Assembly (NCBI RefSeq): GCF_023856365.1
Contig: NW_026042696.1
Coordinates: 1 to 64,000 of the forward strand
DNA from: Brienomyrus brachyistius
Taxonomy: Eukaryota; Chordata; Actinopteri; Osteoglossiformes; Mormyridae
DNA: 64,000 nt
Direction: 5' to 3'
Shown: positions 29,841 to 42,705 of the stretch, piece after piece
How positions within the stretch are numbered: the stretch's first letter is position 1
Layout: every line of letters starts with the position of its first letter
The notes under the pieces: model-generated
Seen by the model: the letters and a program-made list of their open reading frames with translations, nothing else
Databases searched by the model: none
Told to the model about the DNA's origin: nothing
Made by a program: the position numbers and the translations under genes

Positions 29841-32705
29841 TTGGAGGCGGAGATTGAGCTGCTTGAGGGAGAATACTTTCAAACCTTTTGTCCAAGAGTC
29901 CATCAAAAGCTTTTATTACTAAGAACACAGTATAACGAACTTTCTGCTTCTAAAGCAGCCTCACATCTTTTGCGTCTTAAACAATCATTCTATGACCAAG
30001 GGGAAAAGCCCGGGAAATTATTAGCCTGGCGCCTCCGACAATTACAAAATGAGAAAAACATTACTTCAGTTGTAAACAGTGATGGACAGATCATTGTTGA
30101 CCCTCTAGGAATTAATGAAACTTTTAAGTTTTTTTTTTATGAAAAACTATACAGCTCAGACATAACACATATGGGACAAGAGCAAAATCTCTTCTTAGAT
30201 ACCCTTCAGATACCTAGCATTTCAGAACTAATAAGTGCAGACCTTAATACACCTATAACAAAGGAGGAAATATCTATAGCAATAGATCATTTGAAAACAG
30301 GTAAAACCCCAGGCCCAGATGGGCTGCCGACAGAAATTTATAGGAAATTTAAAACTAAATTGCTGTCCCCTCTTTTTGACATGTTCGCGGATTCATTTGA
30401 GAAGGGAATCCTTCCGGCTTCATTAAGAGGAGCTCTGATAACTTTACTACCCAAACCAGGTAAACCGTGCAATAAATGTGGAAACCTAAGACCAATAAGT
30501 CTTCTTAATGTGGATTTAAAGATACTTTGTAAAATTTTGGCTCGAAGACTGGAGAGATTCTTACCTGATCTAATTCCCTGTGACCAGAATGGGTTTATTG
30601 CAGGTAGACAGGGATTTCATAATGTGAGACGAGTGTTGGATATTCTTCATAATCAGGAAGGAAAAACAGACAATGCTTTACTATCACTGGATGCCAAAAA
30701 GGCCTTTGATAGAGTTGAGTGGCCCTACTTATTTGAAATATTAAAAAGATTTGGCTGTGGGGATAATTTCTGTCGGTGGATTAGACTTCTATATAATGAA
30801 CCATATGCTGAAATACTGACAAATGGAATTATATCTAAACCATTTGAAATTAAACGGGGATGTAGGCAAGGGTGCCCTTTGTCCCCCTTATTGTTTATTT
30901 TAGCAATTGAACCGTTTGCCATTGCGGTGCGGTCTCATAAAAACATAACTGGTTTATCAGTAAATCAACAGGAACATAGAATTGCTTTATTTGCAGATGA
31001 TGTCATCCTTTTTTTGGAAAAACTGAAAGATTCTATCCCAGCCTTGTTGGATTTATTACACACATTTGGACGGATATCAGGATATAAAGTGAACAAAGAA
31101 AAATCTTCATTAATGATACTTAACTCAGAAGAGAGAAGAAGTGCCGGAAATTCTTTCCAATTCAAAATGGTAGACTGTTTTACCTATCTCGGGATTAGGA
31201 TAGTGCCATGTTTGAGAGACATTGTTGGAGCTAACTACACCCCTATGATAAATTCCATCATCTCATCTGTAGATAGATGGAAACCCTTGCCCTTGTCACT
31301 TATAGCAAGAATTAATGTTCTTAAACTAAACATAATGCCCAAACTTCTGTACTTGTTCCAGAACATTCCATTGTCACCTCCTGCTAATTTATTCTCACAC
31401 CTGAAAACAATTTTTGTACGTTTTTTGTGGAATAATAGACGACCGAGGCTGCGTTTATCACTCTTGTACTTACCGTATGAAAGAGGAGGCCTCAAATGTC
31501 CCAATCCACTTTGGTACTATTGGGCAGCTCAATTGAGGACTATGATGTATTATTTTACAGATAAATCCCTCCCGCCTTGGATGAATATTGAAAACTGCTC
31601 GGTACCTCTTCCCCTTCCCCAATACCTATATTCAGCAAAAGTCAAAATGTTGAAAAAAAAGACAAAAAATCCTATAGTCAGAAATATGATTATAATCTGG
31701 TATCAGGTTAAGAAATATCTGGGTGAATCCACCTCTCTCGCACGCTTCAGCCCAATATGGGGTAATCATTTTTTCCCTCCAGGCAGAGCAGACCCTGGTT
31801 TTAGGAAGTGGGCTGACAAAGGTTTAAAGACAATAGGGGACCTCATGGGATCAGAGGATGAGACTTTGATGTCATTTGAGGAGTTGATTGCCAAGTATGA
31901 TATTCCATGCAAACATCGATTTAAATATCTACAAATGAGAAACTTTATTGGATTATCTCAAAATCAATGCTTGTCAATCCCTCCGTTATCCACATTGGAA
32001 ACAGAAATGAAAAAAGATTGCTTTGGAAAGGGAATAATCTCCAAACTATATAATATATTAGTAGAGGGTTCCCCTGAATCTTCTTTAGGGAAACTTAATG
32101 CCTGGAGGGAAGACTTACAGGAGGACTTATCCTCCGAAGACTGGGAGGAGGCATGTGCTGAAGCACAAACACAAACTACCAGTACCCGTCTTAAAGTACT
32201 GCAATATAATTGGCTAATGAGGACATATGTGACTCCAGAAAAGCTTAATAAGTATAATGGTGATAGCCCAGACTTGTGTTTCAGGTGTGGAGAGGAGAAA
32301 GGGACATTCTTCCACTGTATCTGGGAATGCAATAAAGTACAATTGTTTTGGAAAGAGATCAAACAAGCTCTGGATACTATATTGGGTATACAATTAGATC
32401 TTGACCCTAAACTATTTATTTTAGGTTTATATCCTGATGGACATCTTATGTCTAGAAAGATAATTACCGCCATGGACTTATGTCTACTGTTAGCAAAAAG
32501 AGTCATAGCACTCTCATGGAGGAAGACCAGTAAACCAAAACTCATTAACTGGATAAAGGAACTGTCCACAACTTTACCTATGGAGAAAATTACTTACATT
32601 GTCAAGGGAAAACTGTCACTTTTTCAAAACATTTGGGGTCCCTTTATGCAATATATGGAAAATGTGGATCTTAGTAGTATTGTGAATGAGGCAGATGAGA
32701 TGTAA
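29841..32705 (+). CDS. L1-like ORF2 reverse transcriptase part, 954 codons open, unit B
   Basis: The frame is open from after a TAA at ~29733, with no good ATG at its start (TTG at 29841), so it is a remnant of the full ORF2. Motifs in order: TGKTPGPDGLPTEIY (~154-168), [39 protein letters not shown] with catalytic Asp 284, [21 protein letters not shown] with Asp 386 and 387, GYKVNKEKS and YLGIRI. Near the C-terminus C813, C816, H825 and C830 form a C-X2-C-X8-H-X4-C motif typical of L1-type ORF2. The RT catalytic residues are all present, but the endonuclease is cut off upstream, so the element could not retrotranspose normally. Three amino-acid sites distinguish it from the unit C copy visibly (D/G, N/S, TI/KM). 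Confidence 0.9.
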   Translation: MEAEIELLEGEYFQTFCPRVHQKLLLLRTQYNELSASKAASHLLRLKQSFYDQGEKPGKLLAWRLRQLQNEKNITSVVNSDGQIIVDPLGINETFKFFFYEKLYSSDITHMGQEQNLFLDTLQIPSISELISADLNTPITKEEISIAIDHLKTGKTPGPDGLPTEIYRKFKTKLLSPLFDMFADSFEKGILPASLRGALITLLPKPGKPCNKCGNLRPISLLNVDLKILCKILARRLERFLPDLIPCDQNGFIAGRQGFHNVRRVLDILHNQEGKTDNALLSLDAKKAFDRVEWPYLFEILKRFGCGDNFCRWIRLLYNEPYAEILTNGIISKPFEIKRGCRQGCPLSPLLFILAIEPFAIAVRSHKNITGLSVNQQEHRIALFADDVILFLEKLKDSIPALLDLLHTFGRISGYKVNKEKSSLMILNSEERRSAGNSFQFKMVDCFTYLGIRIVPCLRDIVGANYTPMINSIISSVDRWKPLPLSLIARINVLKLNIMPKLLYLFQNIPLSPPANLFSHLKTIFVRFLWNNRRPRLRLSLLYLPYERGGLKCPNPLWYYWAAQLRTMMYYFTDKSLPPWMNIENCSVPLPLPQYLYSAKVKMLKKKTKNPIVRNMIIIWYQVKKYLGESTSLARFSPIWGNHFFPPGRADPGFRKWADKGLKTIGDLMGSEDETLMSFEELIAKYDIPCKHRFKYLQMRNFIGLSQNQCLSIPPLSTLETEMKKDCFGKGIISKLYNILVEGSPESSLGKLNAWREDLQEDLSSEDWEEACAEAQTQTTSTRLKVLQYNWLMRTYVTPEKLNKYNGDSPDLCFRCGEEKGTFFHCIWECNKVQLFWKEIKQALDTILGIQLDLDPKLFILGLYPDGHLMSRKIITAMDLCLLLAKRVIALSWRKTSKPKLINWIKELSTTLPMEKITYIVKGKLSLFQNIWGPFMQYMENVDLSSIVNEADEM

Positions 32706-32840
32706 TTGATGTCGGCCCTCTGCAGCTTCCTAAACTAAAAAAATTTGAGTTTGTAATTTTGAACAATACAGAACAGTACAATTGAGGTGGAGTTGAGCAA
32801 CCCTTGGAAAATAGAGAAACTTATTTGTTGTTGGGGTTTT

Positions 32841-32875
<35 letters not shown>

Positions 32876-33131
32876 TTTTTTATGTTTTTTGGGGGTTTTT
32901 TTGGGCTTTGTGTTTTTCTTTTATTTGATTAAGTTATTATTTACAGGTCATATTTTGTACTTCCACCTAAATATTTTTCTATCATCTTTTAAATGTCTGA
33001 TTTGCAAGGAAGGTTGATTGATTGTTATACAATAATTTAGTTGCCTTGGATGCTCCTTTCGATGTGGAAGCACTCAAACTTCTGTAATTTCTGTATTTTT
33101 TTAAATTTTAATAAAGATATTGTTGGAAAAA

Positions 33132-33148
33132 AAAAGGCCTAGATGAGG
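33132..33148 (+). repeat. Target-site duplication, 3' side, unit B
   Basis: Same 17 bp as in A and C; its left partner was removed by the 1106-bp deletion. Confidence 0.9.
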
Positions 33149-33170
33149 TGAATGAATGGGCTTGTCACTG

Positions 33171-33969
33171 TGTGGGATGGCCACACCCCTTCAGTACTAT
33201 GGCCTTATTTGTAAACATATCCAGTCCTGTGATACAGGCCCTCTCATATTCCCTCTATACATGCTTCCTTTGGGCTCTATTTGTGAACGTTATTATGTAA
33301 AATATCATTGCTATGCTGGTGATACGCAGCTCTATCTGCCATTAAAACCTGGTGACTGCTGCTCTCTGGTGGCCCTTTCTAACTGTCTGGAGGATATTAA
33401 GAACAGGACAGCAATGACTTTCGTCCAGATTAATGAAAACAAGACAGAGGTAATGAGTTTTGGTCACTGTTCATGATCTCAGAGAACAATTAGGGCCTCA
33501 TTCAGAAAACTTCCAGTCACATACTAAAAATCTTGGTGTCATCTTTGATTCATCACTGAGTTTGATAAACAAATAAATGCTGTTGTGAAGGGGTGTTTCT
33601 GTCAGCTGAGTTCAATAGCCTGGCTTAAACCACACCTTTCAGCCAAAGACCTGGAGAGTTACTCCTGCTTTTATCCTGATTGGGTTACTGCCGTTCTCTG
33701 TACCCAGGTTTACCAGAAGCATCTTTATTCTGACTACACCTTGTTCAAAACGGTGCTACCAGGCTCTCAACAAAAAATAGACACCAAATTTCCCCTGTGT
33801 TGGCTGCATTGCATTGGCTACCTGTTAAGTTTTGAGAATTTCTGAGAATACAGTTTAAAGATTTCTTATTTCTTTCTAAGGCGATACATGGCATAGGTCC
33901 CCAGTCCGTCTCGGAGCTAATTCAGCCTTACACCGCTTCTTATTAGATGCATCTCTGTACTGACCCTGC
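33171..33969 (+). mobile_element. L2/CR1-type LINE fragment, unit B
   Basis: Same as 8317-9115 with the same stops and the AGD in place of the catalytic ADD. Confidence 0.65.
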
Positions 33970-35283
33970 ACACACAGGAACACATTTTATTTATCTATTT
34001 AATCTGACTATTCTGCTTTGCACATCATGTATTTAACATTTATAGTGATTTTATATTTATTACTAGATTATTGTATAACTTTTGCACTGTTTTTTGAACT
34101 TGGTTGTTGCTTAGTCTTGTTTTTCCATGGAGCACCATTATACCAAAAAGAATTCCTTGTAGGGTCAACCTACTTGGCAATAAACCACAGTCTGATTCTG
34201 ATTATTTTTTGTGTAACATTGTGTAACATTGGCCAATGTCTCTACTTTTACTATATATTTATATTATTTTGACCTACAGCACTTTGGCACAACATTGATT
34301 GTTTTTAAATGTGCTATAGAAATAAAAATAATTCAACTTGATATAGAAACATATTTCAAGTCATCCATCTTGCCGAGATGGGGGTTGCGCTGTGACCCCT
34401 GGTGGACAAATTATGCAGCAACAGCACTCATATCATGGTTGAAAGTTCTGTCTTCAGTCTCTCTGTTTCTTTTTAGTTATCATTAATTGGCCATTATAAA
34501 CCAAATGCTGATAGCGATTTATCACAGACTCCTGCATTAATGAATTAAAATATTCATGATGAATAAAGAAGATGAATTGGCGCTAATGTGTATTTTTACT
34601 GTGTTATTGATGAGATAAATATTACAGTACATGGATCGCTCTGGTATCTCAGAAATTGTCTCCATTTTTTCATACAAATTTATCATTAGTACAGTAGTGC
34701 TTGCAGTTCACAAATGCTTTGGCCTACAAACAATTTGGTTCGCAAAAACTAAATTTGGTCAATGAACAAACTCGACCAGATTCCTTTTTTTATACTAGTG
34801 TAACACCGGCAGGGCGCATATCCCAGCATGCCCCGCGTACAATTGTAAATAGAAGGACCACGACAGGCACCCAACAAGCACCGAACCCAAATACACAGAT
34901 GGGAAACACAATGTTGTCAGAAGCTGAACTGCGAAATGCAGATGCAGTGATAGATTTACACAAACTAAATACACGTTAGGAGCGGACAGGGTATACACAC
35001 AAGACATGGGCAAAGTGTAAAGTGAGGTAGACCTTCAACAGCACGTCAGTCCATTGCAGGGCAATGGAAGCTGGAGAAATGCCATGTGAACAGCAGAAAT
35101 GTGGTCATACAGGATGTGAGGGTGAGACTGTGTGCTGTATACAGAGGGTCTGACCTCACGGCTTTGTTTCAGTCTTTAGTATTGTGATGACATTGTGATA
35201 GCCCAGTGATAACTATACTGGATGGGTGGTACCCCTTCAAAGAGCAAGGGGAGATGGGATACCATTGTGGTATGCAAGCAGGT
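33970..35283. other. AT-rich stretch without recognised genes, unit B
   Basis: Contains copy 1 of the 85-bp segment (~35106-35190). A 92-codon plus frame at 34701-34979 is open here but closed in A; no homology or motif supports it. Confidence 0.4.
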
Positions 35284-36642
35284 CCTCAGGGTTGTCACAC
35301 ATGTTTTTCTGAGGTGTACACTGCTGGTTGCTTGAGCCCCTGGATGAGACACTGGTCAGTGCCCTGCAGAATCGCTGTGGGCAGTGTGAGGACTTCTGCC
35401 CTCTCAGTTAAACAATAGGTGCAGGGACTGAGTCAAATGAGTCTCTCTGCATCCTGCTTAATGATATCAAGGGGTTGTGTAGGCGTGTCTGTGCTCACAT
35501 GGCTCTATCAGTACAGAGTGAACTGGCCAGGGATCAGTTTATCTAGACACTTAACCCCAGATAGCTCACATTCAGACACAGCCAACCCCTCTGCGGCCCT
35601 AGACGAGGCCCTGGAACTGGCTTTGGAGAGAGAAATTGTGGGCAGCAAGGTGGCGGGGAACGAGGCGGGAGAAATCAACCAAGCTGTAAACGCCAAAGGG
35701 CTTGGAGGACCCAGGCCCTCAGGTTTACTTCCTGGAGGCAGACTGCCTGTAGGCTGACAGGCAGCAGCACCCCCCCCCACCCCTCAATCCTCAGACAGTG
35801 TCCCAAGTTCACCGCCACCCAGGGTTCCGCCAAGGGCACGCATAGCCGGGAAGATGTGGGCCAACAAGGTTAATTTCCGGAACTTCCTTGTTGACACCGG
35901 GGAGGTGGCCCTGCTGCCACCTGCTGCAGAGGTGGTGACTATGGATTGGACTCACAGAGGCAACTTCTGTCACATACCCACCATAGTGATGTGAGTCGCA
36001 TGTACTGCCCTAGTCCATACAGGTTCCACTGCAACCCTGGTGAGACCAGACACTGTCTAGAACTGACATTGGTGCAGGTGAGAACAATGACTGGTGACCT
36101 GGCCCCTTTAAGAGGGACGGGGTTGTTCCCTTTTGACATGGGGGGTTTAGTTGTGAATAGTAACTATGTGGATGGCTGACATGCTCGATCCCTCCATCCT
36201 GGGCCTGAATTTCCCCCGGAGCACGGCATGTGTGCTGGACTTTGGGCACAACATGCTGAGATTCCCTGCGGTCCATGTGTACAGTGGGGCCGCTGGCCCC
36301 GCAGCCTCTGCAGCTGACTGCCCACCCCTTACTGCCACTGGGCCTGTACCTCCACATCAGCTAGAGATCCCTTCCTCTGCTACAGTCACATGGGCCCCTG
36401 AGCCCACATGTGTCCCCTCCAGTGTAGCGCTGCAGCCTCACTCACTTCACTGGAGTCTAACGGGGTTTATCAGAGCGACTTACCTGAAGCTGCCATTGGA
36501 GGAGCCCATGATGACCACACGGTTGCCCTTGTGCCACTGCAATCCCACTGCCCTGGTCCTCTACCTCACACCATTGATCCCCTGCCCCACCCATACGGTT
36601 GTGTGCCTCTTCAGGTTTGCAGCCTCCTCCTGCACTGAGCGG
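35284..36642 (+). mobile_element. Ty3/Gypsy gag-protease remnant, unit B
   Basis: Same as 10430-11790. The LVDTGEVALLPP and DPSILGLNFPRS signatures and the gag ALELALEREIVGS are unchanged, in separate frames. Confidence 0.75.
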
Positions 36643-37396
36643 CCATTTCAGAAGTTTAATTATTTAATTATACAGTAATACACACGTTTCCAACCATTAA
36701 AAACATTATCCAGACTTAAAGTCACTTGAATAAAAATATTTAAAAACTTGTTAGCATTTCAATATAGTATCTGGTTGGACTGTGTACTTCCTCTTTGTTT
36801 ACATGGTTAACATAACACTCACAGCACAAAGTATGCTGTCCTCAGCATTCGTATCTCCGCAACATTCCAAAGATCCATCATAGGCCTTTAGTCTAAAAAC
36901 AAGCTAAAATGGTCACTGAGAACCTTTGCGTCCATTGATTTCCATCAGCTGTGTTTGGAAAGTTCGAAAGAATTTCTGAGGCTACTGAACAGAGCCAGGG
37001 TTGCCAGCTCTCACCCATCTGGTGTGACACTCACACCTTCAGACTCTCACGCTCACGCAAGAAATCTTATTAAATCTTAGGGCAAATCTATATTATTTCA
37101 TTATAAACCTAAAATTCGCTATATCAAATGCACTGGGGTACTTTGAAAACCCTGCAAACTATTTACAAGGTAATAAAACTGTTACGTACATGTAAATCTG
37201 TGTGCATACTTGTTTCAAACTGAAAATCTTATGCCAGCCAGCTAAACAAATTAGACAACCCTGCTACAGGGCTCTCTGTTCAGTTTTCGCTGAATGCTAA
37301 GGCTTCCCAGGCAAGCTACTGACCCTCCAAATTTCACAGACCTCTCGGCCACCCAGTAATCTGTAACTTTAGTGCTGAAAGCCTGACAGTGAGTGT
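36643..37396. other. Non-coding stretch, unit B
   Basis: Equivalent of 11791-12544; nothing supported. Confidence 0.4.
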
Positions 37397-37934
37397 ATCA
37401 TGTGAGGCAGCTGTGGAAATACAGACTCTCGTCTGTGCCACAAAAAACCTTCTACAGCGGCAATGTGGGATCTGTGCTCTCCGGGAGCATAACTGCTCGG
37501 TACGGCAGCTCCAGCTCTGAGGGCCGCCGAGTCCCGCTGAGGGTGATACGATGCGCCCAGAGAATCACCAGGACAGAACTGCCGCCCTGCATAAGTCCCC
37601 GGGGCCTTATGGCCGGGACTGAGAGGCCGAGGAGAAGCTTCTACCCCCGGCCAGTAGGATCATTAACATCACAGATTAAAAGCTAAAATATGCTATAACT
37701 ACAATCTGTACTTTAAACATTTCTACATATTTTTTATACATTTTCATCTTTACTTTTTATATACCTTTTATTGTTATATTTTCTTATTATCTTTCTGTAG
37801 TTTCAGTTAATTCACGTTGTTTAATTTTGATGTCCTTTTACTAGTGTGTTTATTACACCGACTGGAGTAACGACAATTTCATTTCGCTGCCAGTGTACCA
37901 CTACATTTGTACGACAAATAAAAATCTTGAATTT
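37397..37934 (+). mobile_element. LINE 3' end fragment, unit B
   Basis: Same as 12545-13082. Confidence 0.65.
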
Positions 37935-37950
37935 ATTGTGTTACCCCCAT

Positions 37951-39365
37951 CACATTATTTAATGTGTTCCTCATGAATTTCATTGTTTTCCTCAAAATAA
38001 ACACGTATTCCAATTTTGGTTCTTGCAACACATTTCCAAAAAAGTTGGGACAGGAGCGATTTAGGGCCAGTAGTGAGGTAAATTGGTTAAATAATGATGT
38101 GATTTGAAACAAGTGATGTCAACAGGTGATTGTAATTATGATTTGGTACAAAAGCAGCACAAATACGTGAGAAAATTATTGAAATGTTTAAAAACAATGT
38201 TCCTCAAAGAACGACAGGAAGAGATTTGGATATTTCACCTTCATCAGTGCATACCATAATTAAAAGATTGAAGGAATCTGAAGCAATTTCAGTGCGTAAA
38301 GGACAAGGAAGCAAGCCTAAGTTGAACTACCGTGATCTCCGATCCCTCAGCATCCCACTGCATCAAGAATCGTCATTCATCTATAAGCGATATGACCACA
38401 TATGACTACTTTGGCAAACCTTTGTCAAGTACCACAATACGTAGTTACATCCACAAATGCCAGTTAAAACTGTACTGTGCCAAAAGCAAGCCCCATCTTA
38501 ACAGTGTCCAGAAGCGCCGTCGGCTTCTCTGGGCTCAGAACGCATCTGAGTTGGACCATCACACAGTGAAAACGTGTACTGTGGTCAGATGAATCAGTAT
38601 TTCAGGTATTTTTTGTGAGAAATGGATGCCGTGTGCTCCAGACCAAAGAAGAAAAGGATCACCCAGACTGTTACCAGCAATAAGTCCAAAAGCCAGGGTC
38701 TGTCATGGTATGGGGTTGTGTCAGTGCCCTTGGCAAAGGTAACTTGCAGTTCTGTGATGGCACCATTAATGCTGAAAAGTACATAGAGATTTTGGAGCAC
38801 AATATGTTACCTTCAAGAAGACATTTTTTCCAGGGACGCCCATGCATTTTTCAACAAACAATGCGAAACCACATTCTGCACACATTACAAAGTCCTGGCT
38901 GTGGAGGAAGAGGGTATGGGTACTTGACTGCCTGCAGTCCCGACCTGTCTCCAATAGAGAATGTGTGGTTCATTTTGAAGCGCAATATGTGACAACGAAG
39001 ACCCCGTACTGTTGTCCGCTTTAAGACTTGTTTGCAGGAAGAATGGGACAAAATTACACCTGAAACACTACATCACTTGGTGTCTTCAGTCCCTAAATGT
39101 CTTTTAAGTGTTGTGAAAAGGAATGGCGACATTACAAAGTACTAAATGCTTTACTGTCCCAACTTTTTTTGAAATGTGTTCTAAGAACCAAAATTGGAAT
39201 ACGTGTTTGAAAAAGAACAATGAAATTCACGAGGAACACATTAAATAATGTGCTGTTGTATTGTTTTCAATGTAATACAGGTCAAAGATAATTTAACAAA
39301 GTGCTGTTTTCAGTTTGATTTTCATTTTACATACCATCCCAACTTTTTCTGATTTGGCGTTGTAA
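37951..39365 (+). mobile_element. Tc1/mariner relic, unit B
   Basis: Inverted repeats at 37951-38053 and 39154-39252. The right outer end reads GATTTGGCGTTGTA, one base different from unit A. The left outer end is missing here too, so that loss predates amplification. Confidence 0.85.
38184..39145 (+). pseudogene. Tc1-like transposase, inactive, unit B
   Basis: Same frameshifts and motifs as in unit A (paired helix-turn-helix at the start, SPDLSPIENVWF near the end). Confidence 0.85.
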
Positions 39366-40580
39366 AATGTGAACACAAAAGCTTTTTTTGTGTGAACATT
39401 ATAAAACAGATTAATTCGTATTAAACAATTTGAAAGACATAGACATCTAATATGTGTGTGTCTGTGAGAGAGAGCATTTCAATTAATGCCTATAGTTCAA
39501 TATTTGTTATAGGTGCTGAATTTCATGGTCATCATTTTGGAAAAAAAGCTACCTAAACCATACGGGACTTAGAAATGGGTTAAAACTGACAGGACGATAC
39601 CAGATATCAAATTGTATGGTTAGGATGAATGTACTGTTAAACAGCAGCACCATTGGAGGAGTCATGCATGGTGAGGCAGGGGGATATCTGTACATTAATG
39701 GGCGATGCATTACTGGGGATCTTTGGCGCCACCTTTTGACCAGTTACAGTCGTCATCAACATTAAAAAAACATTTCCTTTTCCACTGCGTGAAAAAACAA
39801 ATTGCACCCTATTTATAGAGTGGGAGACTACTTTTTGCAAGGATTTATATCTCCTGAAATTGCTTCTTCACAGATAAGCACCAGAATGTTTTTTTCCCAG
39901 ATGGTAGTAGGGACAAAATCTCCTACCACTGATAATTCTGACCATACACAAATTTTTATTTTTCTGCGTCTTGCGATTTTATCGTATCAAAAATAACCAG
40001 TAAATCCTATTATTATCCTGCTACCCCCACTCTACCAAAACTCATGAAATGATACATTTGGAGGAGGAAGATTTCTAATTGATCCTTTATACCCACCAAC
40101 CAGACCAGTATAAGAAGCTGTACGATGTAAAGCCTCTTTAAATGGGTACAGACTACTTCCGTTTATTGTAATAAGTATCTCATGAATTTGACTTTACACT
40201 TTTGCATGGTATTGATAGATTTTGAAAGTTAATTACTTAACACAATTCTTATTAAAATTGTTCATTATACAACCTGAATGTCCCAAGGTAGCACATTAGT
40301 ACAAAAGACGCTGTATGATGTATTATTGTAGCAGTCAGATGTTATTTTAACCAATGTACAGGTTTACCTTTAATTTAATTCTACAAACATAATCAAAATC
40401 ACTTGTGAAAAAGACATTTAGTCATTTACTAAGGCAGATACAACCTGTGGAAGCACAGCTAAAAGCATACCATCACCCATTATAGAGTGACCCATTGTCT
40501 TTGTAACTGAGTAATCACAACTAAGTGCAATTTACTATAATGAAACTGTACACAGAAACTGTAAAGGCAAAGGTAATTTA
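39366..40580. other. Non-coding stretch, unit B
   Basis: Equivalent of 14514-15733. Several single-base differences from A cluster here (for example near 39640 AACAGCAGCAC against AATCATCAGCAC). Confidence 0.4.
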
Positions 40581-40745
40581 TTATGATGAAATGCTTCCAA
40601 AATGCCCAGTGTGCTTCAGCGTTTCTCCTTTTCTCCAGTCGTCGACAGGTCCTGTGTTTATTAGGTGATCTGTGATGTAGGAGATCCTGAGAATGACTGC
40701 TGCTCCAAGGATGATTGGCAGGTGGCTTTTCCCAGGAACAGCGGG
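40581..40745 (-). CDS. Terminal coding exon of the unidentified membrane protein gene, unit B
   Basis: Identical peptide to the unit A exon at 15734-15898, with acceptor, stop and AATAAA kept. Confidence 0.45.
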   Translation of the reverse strand, partial: PAVPGKSHLPIILGAAVILRISYITDHLINTGPVDDWRKGETLKHTGHFGSISS

Positions 40746-41955
40746 CTGGAGATGTAAAGGTGGGATGGAGAAAATAAAGTGTAGGGGAATACAGAGTACA
40801 AACAACCATAAGAAACACACGGCCCATGGCCATATGTCCACAAGACAACCACCCGCCCAACCCGAGAGGGAGCCCACGAGGGACTAAGGGGGGCCCAACC
40901 CCTGTAAAAGGAGGTCCGCAGAGGGGGGACAGACAGCGAGCCCCCCAGTCCCTCCCGCAAGCCCTCCACCGAGGGAAGCGGGTCCAGGGCCAAAGGGCCC
41001 CATCAACCGGGAACACTCCCCTGGCGGACGGTCCCCCCAGCCCGCTCCCCGGCAGGACGGATCACCGCCCACTGTAGCGACCCGGCACGTCCCCCCCCTC
41101 CCCGACACTGCAGGATGATCTAAGGGAGACCCATACAAACAAAGTGCACCCCCCCCCCCCACCACCCAGGAGCGGACCTGCGTCAACTGGGGAGCGGCAG
41201 ACCCCCCGCCCAGCCCAGACCGAACCCTACAATTCGCCTAGAAGGGCTCAGAGCATCCCTAGATACCCCGGACCGCCTGCCAGGGCCCCACCACGGCGCA
41301 GCAGAGCCAAGGACCACCCAGCCCGCAGCCCACAAGAGGAGACGGCCCACACCGGCCAGGGCCATCTTCTACCTGCTGGGCCACCCCACACGCGCAGGGC
41401 CAGAGACAGAGAGTTAGGGGGGACCCCTCAGCCCCCACTGATTCCCCGTCCCATGTTAATGTGAAGTGTGCATGTACAAGTGTGAGAGAGTTGTGTGTTT
41501 ATGTCTACAATGCATTAAAATTAGTGGGTGCAGATCGAGTATGAGGGCCCCACCACTGGCAGATGGCAGAGTCCCCCATCCCCCTCCCTGCACCCCAAGG
41601 CCCTAATGTAGCATGGACTGTGTATATAACTAAAGTGCAAAAAGCAGGTGAACAGTCGAGGCACGGGCACCCCACCGCTGGCAGACGGCAGAACCCCACC
41701 TGCCTATACCCACCTCCTCAGCCCTAGTGTCATGTGGTGTCTAATGTGCAAGTAAAACCTCCCCACTGCCCCTCAAAGCTCTAGTGTTGTATGAAATGTG
41801 ATGTCCGGCCCAGGGGAGCAATAAGGGCGTGCAGGAGTGGGCCCCCCCCGGCACCGGGGCCAGATCCCCGACTGGCCCCGATTAGTCCTCATCCCCGACC
41901 CCACACAACCGGCAGGGGCGGCCAACCGAGGGGGTTCAGGGGCGCCACATTAACA
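40746..41955. repeat. GC-rich segment with imperfect repeats, unit B
   Basis: Same as 15899-17110; the C run at ~41149-41160 is 12 long against 14 in A. Confidence 0.55.
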
Positions 41956-42110
41956 ATTGTTAATAAACATTCCACTATACATCTCAAAATTTAGCACACT
42001 TAATTCATTATCTTTGATACTGTTTCAAACATTTAATGTTCCCCAAACAGCAGCAGAAGAACCACAGCTTCATCTTCCTTGTATTTTGGCTCTTCTCTGT
42101 GTCAAGAGCT

Positions 42111-42455
42111 CTACAAGCTCAACTTTAATATTAATTTTCCACCACTTCTACATCTTCTATCTATACCAGACCCACATCTATCTCTACACCGCCAGTTTCC
42201 TCTCTGAAGAGTCTCAGAAACAATGCCAGCATTGCCTATCACTCTCACACCCTCCCCTCCCTTACACCAGTCCGTCACACCTCCCAGTCCCCCCATAACC
42301 TCCCCAGCCTGGACAGTGGGGGGTGTCGCTGGTGAGCACTCCTCCAAACCTTTCCTCTCTCCCCAGTCGATCACCTCGTCCCACAGGTCCCAGGCTCCCC
42401 AGTGCTGGTCGTTGGTCCAGGAAACAGCTTTCGGAATTTTCATTCTGGTTAACAT
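42111..42455 (-). CDS. Possible first coding exon of the unidentified gene, unit B
   Basis: Identical frame to 17266-17610, with the same two ATGs and tryptophan-rich start. X-box-like motifs are at 42692-42705 and 43143-43156. Confidence 0.4.
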   Translation of the reverse strand: MLTRMKIPKAVSWTNDQHWGAWDLWDEVIDWGERKGLEECSPATPPTVQAGEVMGGLGGVTDWCKGGEGVRVIGNAGIVSETLQRGNWRCRDRCGSGIDRRCRSGGKLILKLSL

Positions 42456-42691
42456 AATTAACTAGCCGTCTGTGATACTCTCAAAGCCAAACTAGACACT
42501 GTATTTTCAACGTACTCCAGACATTTGCTAAATGCTATTCACCAAGAATGCCTATGGAAAGGGATGGAGCCTTCATTGGCTGCTCGTGGCATCGAGGCTA
42601 CTCCGATAGAAGCGGCCAAATTGCTAAAACTGTTTCACAACCTATACAGTAACGCTGGCGAAATCAGGACGCTGCTTCGGTACGTTATAAC

Positions 42692-42705
42692 ATCGCCATG
42701 GTAAT
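42692..42705. promoter_or_regulatory. X-box-like RFX motif (proximal), unit B
   Basis: ATCGCCATGGTAAT, same spacing from the candidate ATG as in A. Confidence 0.4.

Larger units (their letters stand above)
28138..33131 (+). mobile_element. L1-like retrotransposon, 5' part deleted, unit B
   Basis: Same element as in A and C but starting inside ORF1, codon ~192. The left target-site duplication, 5' leader and first two thirds of ORF1 are missing. Because unit C is intact and the right duplication (33132-33148) is unchanged, this is a later deletion and not 5' truncation at insertion. Confidence 0.92.

Noticed and set aside
31964..32569. 201-codon minus-strand open frame inside the RT region (also 57902-58507)
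   Set aside because: It lies antisense to the clear RT frame and has no domain features; its openness is a by-product of the coding strand's codon use.
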